DNA of 36,766 nucleotides from Candidatus Omnitrophota bacterium (lineage in GTDB: Bacteria > Omnitrophota > Gorgyraeia > Zapsychrales > Fredricksoniimonadaceae). Positions 7,450 through 14,581 of this stretch are shown here, piece by piece (positions within the stretch are counted from its first letter, which is position 1; each line of letters starts with the position of its first letter). The position numbers were made by a program, and so were the translations under genes. The stretch lies in assembly GCA_015234065.1 (NCBI GenBank), contig JADFWS010000004.1, positions 1-36,766 of the forward strand, read 5' to 3'. The notes beneath the pieces are model-generated. The model did no database searches, was not told the DNA's origin, and saw only the letters and a program-made list of their open reading frames with translations.

Positions 7450-8370
7450 ATGCAGATCTTCCTCGCCCGCACCCAGGGTTTTTGTGCCGGGGTCGCGCGC
7501 GCGATCACAACTGTTGACCAGGCGCTCCTGAAATTCGGGACACCGCTCTACGTCTTTCACGAGATCGTCCACAATACCGCGGTTGTGGATGATTTCCGCC
7601 GGCGCGGCGTTATCTTTGTGGATGACCTGAATAACGTCCCCGACGGTTCCAGGCTTATCTTCAGCGCGCATGGCGTTTCACCTGCCATTATTGAAACAGC
7701 CCGGCGCAAACATTTAAAGACCATCGACGCCACTTGCCCGCTCGTCACCAAAGTCCACCACGAGGCGGCCGCCTTCTCGTCACAGGATGTTGACGTGATC
7801 CTCATCGGGCATAAAGGCCATGAAGAAGTTGTCGGCACGTCCGGATATGTCAAACCCGGGCTGCTTCATATTGTTCAAAACGCCGCGGACATAGAAAACA
7901 TGTCAATCCCCGCGCATAAAAAAGTCGCATTTATCACGCAAACGACATTGTCCATCGATGCCGCACGCGAACTCATCCTGAAACTGCGCGCTCGTTTCCC
8001 GAGGCTCACCGGCCCTTTAAAAGACGACATTTGTTACGCCACGCAAAACCGCCAGGACGCGGTCAAGGAACTGGCCGCGCTATCGGAAGTTATTATTATC
8101 TGCGGATCACCTAAAAGTTCCAACTCGAACCGCCTGCGTGAAAAAGGCGAACATCTTGGACGGCCGAGCTATATTGTGGATAATGCCAGTGAGCTTGATC
8201 TGGGCATCCTGAACGGGAAAACAAAAGTCGGCATCAGTTCCGGAGCCTCAGTCCCCCGGCATCTGGTTGACGCCATCATTGCCAAGATCCAGGCTGCTTT
8301 TTCACCTGTGGACATAATAACGTTTGATGACCCTGAGCAAAAAATTATTTTCCCGAACCCGGAGATCTGA
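7450..8370 (+). CDS. ispH: 4-hydroxy-3-methylbut-2-enyl diphosphate reductase (IspH/LytB)
   Basis: 306 residues. IspH reduces HMBPP to IPP and DMAPP with a [4Fe-4S] cluster, the last MEP step. The three cluster cysteines are present in family context: Cys12 in TQGFCAGV, one in IDATCPLVTKVH and one in DDICYATQNRQ. 'SAHGVSP', 'IGHKGHEEVVGT' and the substrate-binding 'SPKSSNSNRL' are intact. The first motif reads GFCAGV, where GFCFGV or GFCAGV are both known. The ATG follows AAGGAG with 6 bases spacing. murB follows after 3 bp and alkD after that, so the three form an operon. Confidence 0.96.
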   Translation: MQIFLARTQGFCAGVARAITTVDQALLKFGTPLYVFHEIVHNTAVVDDFRRRGVIFVDDLNNVPDGSRLIFSAHGVSPAIIETARRKHLKTIDATCPLVTKVHHEAAAFSSQDVDVILIGHKGHEEVVGTSGYVKPGLLHIVQNAADIENMSIPAHKKVAFITQTTLSIDAARELILKLRARFPRLTGPLKDDICYATQNRQDAVKELAALSEVIIICGSPKSSNSNRLREKGEHLGRPSYIVDNASELDLGILNGKTKVGISSGASVPRHLVDAIIAKIQAAFSPVDIITFDDPEQKIIFPNPEI

Positions 8371-8373
8371 TCC

Positions 8374-9345
8374 ATGAGCGACGAACAGCTTCACAGCATT
8401 CTTTCAAATTTGAAACTTCCGGTCATACATCATGCCGCGCTGAAAGACCACACCACGTTCCAGCTCGGCGGGCCGTGCAAAGCCATGATCACCTGCCGCA
8501 ATGCCAAAGAGGCGGTTTCCGCCGTAACGGCCCTGCGCACAGGCAATGTCCCGTTTCTTCTCATGGGCTTTGGGTCCAATATTCTGGCGTCGGACCATGG
8601 CGTTGACCGGGTGATCATCCGTTACAGCTCGGATACGCCTGATATTTCCCGCCAGCACGATGAGATCCTCTGCGACGCGGCGACCCAACTTGATCATCTG
8701 GTCGAATACGCGATCAAGAACAACTTTGACAATATGACCGCGCTGAGCGGCATCCCCGGGACGGTAGGCGGCGCCATTACCGGCAACGCCGGCGCGTACG
8801 GAAAACAGATCTCCAATGACATCACTTCGATCATCGTGCTAACGCCTGAAAATAATGTGATCGCTGTACCAAAAGACAGGATCCGCTTCGACTACCGCGA
8901 TTCTGATATTAAACACAACGGCATGATCATCCTCGCCGCGATCTTTGCCCTTCCCCAGGGCGACAGCGCCGCCATGCAAAAAGACCGCGAAGAAAAACTG
9001 AAAACCCGTGAAAGCAAGCATGGCAACTGGAAAACAACGCCCTGTGCCGGGTCCTTCTTTAGAAATGTTGAGCCCACATCCAAAGCCGGCCCTCGCCAGT
9101 CTGCAGGCTGGTTTCTCGAAGAAGCCGGCGCCAAGAATATTACCGTCGGCAACGCCCATCCCTATGCTCACCACGCCAATATTGTGACACGCGATGATGG
9201 CGCCACAGCCCAGGATGTCTACGCCCTGACCCGGCAAATGGCGAACATGGTGAAAGCGAAATTTCAGGTCGACCTTATCCGGGAAGTGCGCCTGCTCGGA
9301 AAATTCGACGGCGCTGAGAACTGCCATGAACAGGGCTTCTGGTAA
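8374..9345 (+). CDS. murB: UDP-N-acetylenolpyruvoylglucosamine reductase (MurB)
   Basis: 323 residues. This FAD enzyme reduces enolpyruvyl-UDP-GlcNAc to UDP-MurNAc in peptidoglycan synthesis. The FAD domain shows 'LGGPCKAMI', 'MGFGSNILASDHGVDRVII' and 'SGIPGTVGGAITGNAGAYG'; the catalytic Ser is in 'PCAGSFFRN' and the substrate domain has 'SAGWFLEEAGAKN' and 'HANIV'. The layout is that of the type II MurB group, which lacks the extra loop of E. coli MurB. The presence of murB shows that the cell makes a murein wall. It is the second gene of the ispH-murB-alkD operon. Confidence 0.94.
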   Translation: MSDEQLHSILSNLKLPVIHHAALKDHTTFQLGGPCKAMITCRNAKEAVSAVTALRTGNVPFLLMGFGSNILASDHGVDRVIIRYSSDTPDISRQHDEILCDAATQLDHLVEYAIKNNFDNMTALSGIPGTVGGAITGNAGAYGKQISNDITSIIVLTPENNVIAVPKDRIRFDYRDSDIKHNGMIILAAIFALPQGDSAAMQKDREEKLKTRESKHGNWKTTPCAGSFFRNVEPTSKAGPRQSAGWFLEEAGAKNITVGNAHPYAHHANIVTRDDGATAQDVYALTRQMANMVKAKFQVDLIREVRLLGKFDGAENCHEQGFW

Positions 9346-9348
9346 ACC

Positions 9349-10062
9349 ATGAGTACCCGCCTTGCAGAACTGCGCCGCGAGCTTAAATCTTTAGCAAGCC
9401 CTGACAAAGCCAAAGTCCTTTCCGGCTTTTTCAAGACCGGGAAAGGCCAATACAGTGACGGCGATATCTTTTTAGGGATCACGGTCCCGGCACAGCGCCT
9501 GGTGGCAAAAGCGTTCAAAGACATTTCCTTAAAAGACCTCGGCACACTTATCCAAAGCCCTTACCACGAAGAACGCTTCGTTACCCTTTTGATCCTCATT
9601 GAACAATTTAAAGAAGCGGCCTCTGCCGAACGCGACGCGATCTATACATTTTATTTAGAGAATACGGCTTTTATCAACAACTGGGACCTGGTGGACTTTT
9701 CGGCGTATAATATTGTCGGCGCCTATCTCGACGGCAAAAGTTTTCCGATCCTAAAAAAACTGGCACACTCAACAAATATCTGGGAACGCCGCATTGCCAT
9801 CGTGTCCACATTTCACGACATCCGGGCCCGCCGGTCAAAGCCAACATTTAAGATCGCAGAAATTCTTCTCCATGACAAGCATGACTTGATCCATAAGGCC
9901 ACGGGCTGGATGCTGCGCGAAGTCGGGAAACGCGTATCCATGCCCCAACTCGAAACATTTCTAAAGCGCTGGTACACATCCATGCCCCGCACCATGCTGC
10001 GCTACGCCATTGAACGCCTCCCGAAAAGCCGGAGAAAAGCATATCTTCAAGGCGACACCTGA
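9349..10062 (+). CDS. DNA alkylation repair protein, AlkD-like HEAT-repeat glycosylase
   Basis: 237 residues of all-alpha HEAT-like repeats. The family's conserved patches are visible: 'GITVPAQRLVAKAF', 'SPYHEERFVTLLIL', 'INNWDLVDFSAYNIVG' (Trp and Asp line the DNA-binding groove in AlkD), 'WERRIAIVSTF' and 'DLIHKATGWMLREVGKR'. AlkD-type enzymes excise positively charged alkylpurines without flipping the base. The ATG lies 3 bp after the murB stop with only a weak GGTAAA site, suggesting coupling to murB. The last codons face the converging gene at 10065 with a 2-bp gap. No strong plus-strand terminator was seen. Confidence 0.88.
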   Translation: MSTRLAELRRELKSLASPDKAKVLSGFFKTGKGQYSDGDIFLGITVPAQRLVAKAFKDISLKDLGTLIQSPYHEERFVTLLILIEQFKEAASAERDAIYTFYLENTAFINNWDLVDFSAYNIVGAYLDGKSFPILKKLAHSTNIWERRIAIVSTFHDIRARRSKPTFKIAEILLHDKHDLIHKATGWMLREVGKRVSMPQLETFLKRWYTSMPRTMLRYAIERLPKSRRKAYLQGDT

Positions 10063-10064
10063 TC

Positions 10065-12917
10065 TTATTGGGTTATCCCAAGGAATTCCGAGAGGCTGTC
10101 CAGAGGTTGAATATTCATAATAACGGGAATAAACCCCGAAGCATTCTGCAACGCGGCTATTTGAGCCGGATCAATATGAAACTCGATGCCTTGCCCGTCG
10201 CTTTGAACATTCAACTCAAGACGATCCGTATTAAGATCAATACCACCATCATTGGTTTTAGTCCCACTCCTGCGGGGCGTGATCTTCTTTTCAATACAGA
10301 TATTTGATACAGCCGAAGAACTCACGCCTAACATGGTCGCGATCTGTTCACGGGTTTCAGGAATACTGACATAATCTCTCGGGCCTATTGCCGGCGCATT
10401 CTCTTGAATAGCACGCTCGACCGCCAATTTCCGCACATTATCCGCCCAATCACGCACTGCCTGGCCTTTAGGAGAAATGGCCCTGCCCACAGGGCCGCGT
10501 GTCGTAAACCCGCGGGCCGACAATACGGCACTGGCCGTCTCCTCCGAAATATGGAATTTGCTTGTCAGCGCCTCCCTCGTCAAGGGCAATACTTTCAGTC
10601 CATTTCTCACATCTAACAAATCTTTATTCTGTATCCCGAGCCAATCAATGAACGCCTGTGTCTTTTCAGAGACAGCGCCGCGGCGCCCTTTGGTCTTAAT
10701 ACCAAATAAACTGAAGATCTCCTGAACGGTATACTGCGGGACCTTATATTCCTCAGCAATTTCCGGCTGCGTTCTATCAAGCTCAGCTCCGAGATTAATT
10801 CTTGCCCATTCATACAGCTTAAGCGCATTTTTAGATAACCTTCCCAAAGGCTCAACATGATAAAGTTGAAAAACAGCCGCAATAGTCCGACGATAAATGC
10901 CGTACTTCTTCTCAAGGTCCACAAGAGTATAGGGAACACGTTTCCTGCGGTTCTCATTTGCAAAGGCATGGAGCTCCTGCATCGCCTTGGCCCGATCCTT
11001 GGGTGACAGAACGATCATGGCATGCTCAGTCTGCTCTCCCGCCACTCCCTCAAAATACGCTTTGACCTCATCGGCGGCTCTTCGGCTTTCTTCAATCGTA
11101 CGATAAAAAATATGCCCTTCTGATGTAGATATTTCCTCTGTGACGGCCGCACCATAGGCGGCTGCGCGTGAAAACCCTGCCTGAACATAATCCTCTGCCG
11201 AAAGCAAAGGATGCACAACAAGCGCTGTATTGGAATCTTTCAATACATGATGTTCCAAATATGATTGAACAACAGCGCTCAAGAACGCATTGCGTAAAAG
11301 AGGGCTTTTGCGCTCGATCAACCATGCTGTTAGTTTGCAGGTATTCTTTTCCAGGAAATAATTATTCCGAGAAAACAACTCCTGCCGTTGATACGCGGCA
11401 AACCCTATGATCCGGCCGACGCCATTCTTTAGAAACACAACGCCTTCTATTTTCCCTGCCCGAATAGCCGCTTCGACCTTTAACGGAGAATCTGCAGTGT
11501 CCGACGAGAAGAATGACTCTTCATCAACCAGGACGGATGTATTCTCAACATCCTGAAACCGCAAATAATTCCTTAATCGCGCGACAACAGCATCTTCAAA
11601 CCCTGACAGACCGCGATGAAATGTTTCCGTGGAAAACTTTTCAGCGCCTAATATAAATTCTGTTGGCATACCTAATGTCGTGATCATCGCTGATTCAGAA
11701 TTCTTCACTCTCGAATGAATGACCATGGAATGGTCGTTTTGAAGCTCTTCAGCTGAAACTGTTTGGGCAGATTCAACCGGGACTTTCAGCACAATACCGC
11801 CAGAGAAGTATTTTCTTGGGATAACGTCACCAGACAGCGCGTCTTTTTCTTCACGGATCAAATCAACAGCGCCCTTCTTAAACGCTTCAACATATTCAGC
11901 CCAAATCTTTTCAGCCATTTTCAAATCATCGATATTCACGCCATTGATCTTTTTCTGATCAATATAAACTTTACTCAAGAGGCTTTTGTTGATCTTTTTC
12001 TTGTACCACGCGGCGAGGATCAGGGCATTGTAAATCTGGCGGAGCTTGGAGAAATTAGCGCCTTCATTGATTTCCTTTTCAAGGACCGGAATAACAATCT
12101 CGCGCAAGATCGCTTTCGAGACCGCCCCGACCCCGGAGGTTATGTCGGTCGTTGATGATTCGTCAAATTCCAAATCCTTACTCATTGATCCGTGCTTCTG
12201 TGCCGCTACATAATCGCTCTCGAGCATGACTTTAAGCCGGGATTCCGTAATATAGGCAACCGAGGATTTCTCATAAACAACTGCTTTCTGTGGAAGAATC
12301 CAGACCTTGTTGAACGTATCCACCGGGATATCGGTAGTCCCATACTTCTCGGCAGCCTGCTTATAAATCTCGGCCCAGAACTTTTTACCTGTCTCGCCTT
12401 CGGGATACAAGAGCGATGCTGTCACCTGTTTCAAAATATAATCTTGCGCCAACAGGTCTCGGCCCATTTCCGTCTGACCGAATTCATTCGGAATGATGCG
12501 GTCTTTTTCATAGGGTGACAGGTTGACCCACAGGTCTTTCTCGGGAACGGTGAGCGAGGCCAAGAAATATTTTATCAGCTTCTCGGATTCAACTCGAAGG
12601 CCGTCTGCGCTTGAAGACGCGTAGCCCTGCAGCGCATCTTCTTCCGAAGCAACATGTCCCCTGGCGGCCAACGGCGTGCGAACATCAAGTTGTGAACCTT
12701 TATCCAAAATAAAATCAAAGCGAAAAGGGTCATTGACGTATACCTTGACACCCTTAAGCATTGGCGGATTGACCGCCTGGCTCAATCCCACCATGCTCCC
12801 GGGTTCAGGAAGCACGCCCGCTCCGATGCCAAGCGACAAGCCCTCTGCTCGGACCGACAAAGTGCTATTGACAAAGAAAACGATGAGAATAAAAGTAGAT
12901 ATAAGTTTTTTAATCAT
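10065..12917 (-). CDS. Exported-looking multidomain protein with tandem HTH-like repeats (Omnitrophota type)
   Basis: 950 residues from the ATG at 12915-12917, which starts a clear signal peptide (MIKKLISTFILIVFFVNSTLSVRAE). Residues about 55-375 form a segment that I recall from Omnitrophota exported proteins ('FRFDFILDKG', 'LWVNLSPYEKDRIIP', 'FNKVWILPQKAVVYE'). Residues about 445-595 have a GNAT-like pattern: a Gly-rich beta strand pair, 'KLTAWLIE', and 'EDYVQAGFSRAAAY'. Then follow four HTH-like units near 663-693, 715-743, 778-808 and 851-883, the last three each preceded by a 'W'-containing helix and followed by a basic hinge ('TKGRRG', 'TRGPVG', 'PRRSG'). The last 50 residues ('GIEFHIDPAQ', 'PVIMNIQPLDSLSEFLG') look like a separate conserved tail. 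No enzymatic function can be assigned. Confidence 0.8.
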   Translation of the reverse strand: MIKKLISTFILIVFFVNSTLSVRAEGLSLGIGAGVLPEPGSMVGLSQAVNPPMLKGVKVYVNDPFRFDFILDKGSQLDVRTPLAARGHVASEEDALQGYASSSADGLRVESEKLIKYFLASLTVPEKDLWVNLSPYEKDRIIPNEFGQTEMGRDLLAQDYILKQVTASLLYPEGETGKKFWAEIYKQAAEKYGTTDIPVDTFNKVWILPQKAVVYEKSSVAYITESRLKVMLESDYVAAQKHGSMSKDLEFDESSTTDITSGVGAVSKAILREIVIPVLEKEINEGANFSKLRQIYNALILAAWYKKKINKSLLSKVYIDQKKINGVNIDDLKMAEKIWAEYVEAFKKGAVDLIREEKDALSGDVIPRKYFSGGIVLKVPVESAQTVSAEELQNDHSMVIHSRVKNSESAMITTLGMPTEFILGAEKFSTETFHRGLSGFEDAVVARLRNYLRFQDVENTSVLVDEESFFSSDTADSPLKVEAAIRAGKIEGVVFLKNGVGRIIGFAAYQRQELFSRNNYFLEKNTCKLTAWLIERKSPLLRNAFLSAVVQSYLEHHVLKDSNTALVVHPLLSAEDYVQAGFSRAAAYGAAVTEEISTSEGHIFYRTIEESRRAADEVKAYFEGVAGEQTEHAMIVLSPKDRAKAMQELHAFANENRRKRVPYTLVDLEKKYGIYRRTIAAVFQLYHVEPLGRLSKNALKLYEWARINLGAELDRTQPEIAEEYKVPQYTVQEIFSLFGIKTKGRRGAVSEKTQAFIDWLGIQNKDLLDVRNGLKVLPLTREALTSKFHISEETASAVLSARGFTTRGPVGRAISPKGQAVRDWADNVRKLAVERAIQENAPAIGPRDYVSIPETREQIATMLGVSSSAVSNICIEKKITPRRSGTKTNDGGIDLNTDRLELNVQSDGQGIEFHIDPAQIAALQNASGFIPVIMNIQPLDSLSEFLGITQ

Positions 12918-13080
12918 ATTTCCAACCATCAACCACAAATCAGAAAATGCAGGTGGTCCTTCGGCCTTACGGCATCAAGATAACACAGCCCAGCATAACG
13001 AATCCCCTATAAGTATTATCTATAGATATGTGAAAAGAAAGGGCAAAATCAAGATCACAAGAAAACGTTTTCCGCTAAAA
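12918..13080 (-). promoter_or_regulatory. Leader region of the exported HTH-repeat gene, with possible RNA structure
   Basis: This stretch holds no gene. On the minus strand it has a GCC-GTAA-GGC stem with a GNRA-type tetraloop (12964-12973) and an ACCAC...GTGGT stem (12932-12957) close to the start codon. I could not match it to a known riboswitch. AT-rich -10-like strings occur near 13005-13025 but none has a convincing -35. The ribosome site before the ATG is weak (TTGGA). Confidence 0.3.
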
Positions 13081-13092
13081 GATCGCGCAAAC

Positions 13093-13118
13093 AAAAAAGC
13101 CCTGGCTTACGCCAGAGC
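13093..13118 (-). terminator. Intrinsic terminator of the lipoprotein-cyclophilin operon
   Basis: On the minus strand GCTCTGGC-GTAA-GCCAGGGC forms an 8-bp stem with one G-T pair and is followed by TTTTTT. It lies 72 bp after the cyclophilin stop codon. Confidence 0.8.
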
Positions 13119-13142
13119 TTTTTATGTTTTGTTGAAAGATCA

Positions 13143-13177
13143 ACAACCGCCATAACCCCGGAGGTTATGGCGGTTGT
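13143..13177 (-). repeat. Perfect 15-bp inverted repeat after the cyclophilin gene
   Basis: Arms 13143-13157 and 13163-13177 are exact complements (core CAACCGCCATAACC) with a 5-base loop. There is no T-run, and the true terminator follows about 25 bp further on, so the two hairpins are in tandem in the 3' UTR. It may protect the mRNA end from exonucleases. Confidence 0.7.
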
Positions 13178-13189
13178 GTAACCGTTGAT

Positions 13190-13753
13190 TTACTCAGCGG
13201 ATTTTAACGTCGCCTTGATGATCTTTTGCTCAGAGACCGGACGGTCGCCGGCAGCAACGGAAGTATTCTCGATCTTTTGAACTGCATCATACCCCTTTAC
13301 AACCTCGCCAAAAATCGTATGCTTGCCATTCAACCACGGCGTTGCAACGGTCGTAATAAAGAACTGACTGCCATTCGTCGACGGGCCAGCATTCGCCATC
13401 GCCAAAAGGCCCATCTTGTTAAAGGTCACCTTCGGCGTTACTTCATCCTCAAATGTTCCGCCCCAAAGGCTTTCACCGCCACGGCCTGTGCCGGTCGGAT
13501 CGCCCCCCTGGATCATAAAATTCTTGATCACACGGTGAAAAATGATCCCGTTGTAATACCCCTTCTTAACCAGGCCGCGAAAATTCTCACACGCCTTGGG
13601 CGCCACATCATCATACAACGCCACCTCAATAACACCTGCATTCGTTTCCAGAACAACATTTTCCTTCTTCATTTCTTCTCCTTTTTGCGCCTGAACACAC
13701 CCTGCCATGAACAACACTGTTAAAACTCCGACTGCGATCCCCATTGCCTTCAT
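13190..13753 (-). CDS. Peptidyl-prolyl cis-trans isomerase, cyclophilin type, lipoprotein
   Basis: 187 residues. The N-terminus is a lipoprotein signal with the lipobox FMAGC, so Cys19 would be lipidated and the enzyme exported. Residues from about 32 are a complete cyclophilin domain: 'IIFHRVIKNFMIQGGDPTGTGRGG' region with the catalytic Arg, 'MANAGPSTNGSQFFIT' and 'WLNGKHTIFGEVV'. It isomerises X-Pro bonds, presumably assisting folding in the periplasm. The ATG follows AGGAGG. It is the last gene of an operon with a coiled-coil membrane protein and a small lipoprotein, all three envelope proteins. Confidence 0.92.
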   Translation of the reverse strand: MKAMGIAVGVLTVLFMAGCVQAQKGEEMKKENVVLETNAGVIEVALYDDVAPKACENFRGLVKKGYYNGIIFHRVIKNFMIQGGDPTGTGRGGESLWGGTFEDEVTPKVTFNKMGLLAMANAGPSTNGSQFFITTVATPWLNGKHTIFGEVVKGYDAVQKIENTSVAAGDRPVSEQKIIKATLKSAE

Positions 13754-13762
13754 ACCCGCCTC

Positions 13763-14185
13763 CTAAATATGCTTTTCCGATTCAACCCCAGACAGCCGGC
13801 TTTGAAGCTGAAGATTCTCTTCAAAAACCTTGCTGATCTCTTCTTTTAAACGCCTGTTCTGCTCTTTCAACTCCTCGATCTGTTTTTGCAAAATATCTCT
13901 CAGGCTTTCAAACTCCCGACGATGCCGCTCTTCGGCAAAAAGCTCGCGTTCAAAACGCTCAAGCGCACGATTCTTTTCTTCAAGCATCCGCTCAAGCAAA
14001 AGATATTTCTCCTGCGCCGCCCCTGTCAGCGATTCGGCCGAAGAAAGCCTTTGCGGCTCAAGATCCGTCGGCTGCACGGCGGAAGGCACAATAACTTCAG
14101 GCCCAGCTTCATTCTTCTCTGCCAAGAAACTCCAGACAAAGAAAATGATCCCCGCAATAATGATTATAGGAAAAACAACGATCAT
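13763..14185 (-). CDS. Membrane-anchored coiled-coil protein
   Basis: 140 residues of unknown function. One N-terminal transmembrane segment (residues 2-21) is followed by a Pro- and Ala-containing linker. From about 58 to 135 there is a long charged coiled coil rich in Glu, Arg and Lys ('ERMLEEKNRALERFERE', 'IEELKEQNRRLKEEI'). Such proteins often act as spacers or scaffolds at the membrane. The gene starts 2 bp after the stop of the upstream lipoprotein gene and ends 9 bp before the cyclophilin start, so it is the middle gene of a three-gene operon. Confidence 0.75.
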   Translation of the reverse strand: MIVVFPIIIIAGIIFFVWSFLAEKNEAGPEVIVPSAVQPTDLEPQRLSSAESLTGAAQEKYLLLERMLEEKNRALERFERELFAEERHRREFESLRDILQKQIEELKEQNRRLKEEISKVFEENLQLQSRLSGVESEKHI

Positions 14186-14187
14186 AT

Positions 14188-14514
14188 TTATTTGAACACC
14201 ACGACTTTTGCCGTATGCCGGACAAGAATGCCCGACGGTTCACTACGCACATCCGTGATGGCATCTCCACCAAGAACGGACGCTTCATAACGCATTTTAG
14301 TCACAACTTCAGCCATCGGGCGCGAACGCTCCGTTGCCACCGTGACGATCCCGATAATATCATGCGGCTTCTCGACCTTTTCCAAGAACTGAACCCGCTC
14401 CGGCGTGTTCTTCGGAGGATAAAAATCAAGGGTCGTATCCTGGGAATCAATGCGATAGACACTGCACCCTGCCAGGAAGATAATCGCTATCAACAATAAA
14501 ATCAGACGCCTCAC
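14188..14514 (-). CDS. Small lipoprotein with a YbjQ-like domain
   Basis: 108 residues starting with GTG, which follows AGGAG at 7 bases. A lipoprotein signal ends in FLAGC, with Cys17 as the predicted lipid site. The mature part ('HDIIGIVTVATERSRPMAEV', then 'RYEASVLGGDAITDVRSE') resembles small YbjQ/heavy-metal-associated beta-alpha domains in which 'A..lGADAI' is typical. That resemblance is from pattern alone and no function follows from it. First gene of the operon, with a good promoter 24 bp upstream of the start. Confidence 0.75.
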   Translation of the reverse strand: MRRLILLLIAIIFLAGCSVYRIDSQDTTLDFYPPKNTPERVQFLEKVEKPHDIIGIVTVATERSRPMAEVVTKMRYEASVLGGDAITDVRSEPSGILVRHTAKVVVFK

Positions 14515-14537
14515 AAAAATCTCCTATCTATACTTTT

Positions 14538-14566
14538 ATGATAATAAGATTTTACGGAAGAATCAA
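14538..14566 (-). promoter_or_regulatory. Promoter of the lipoprotein-coiled coil-cyclophilin operon
   Basis: On the minus strand TTGATT (14561-14566), 17 bp, TATCAT (14538-14543). The -10 matches 5 of 6 and the -35 4 of 6 sigma-70 positions, at ideal spacing just before the GTG start at 14514. Confidence 0.6.
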
Positions 14567-14581
14567 GGGCTCCGGGCACTT

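Noticed and set aside
13061-13072. 12-bp palindrome GAAAACGTTTTC
   Set aside because: Short and AT-rich, single copy, no associated promoter that I could define; expected by chance at this size.
12128-13170. Shared 14-mer CCCCGGAGGTTATG at about 12129 and 13157
   Set aside because: One copy is in a coding region and the other in a hairpin loop and arm; no longer flanking identity, so most likely coincidence.
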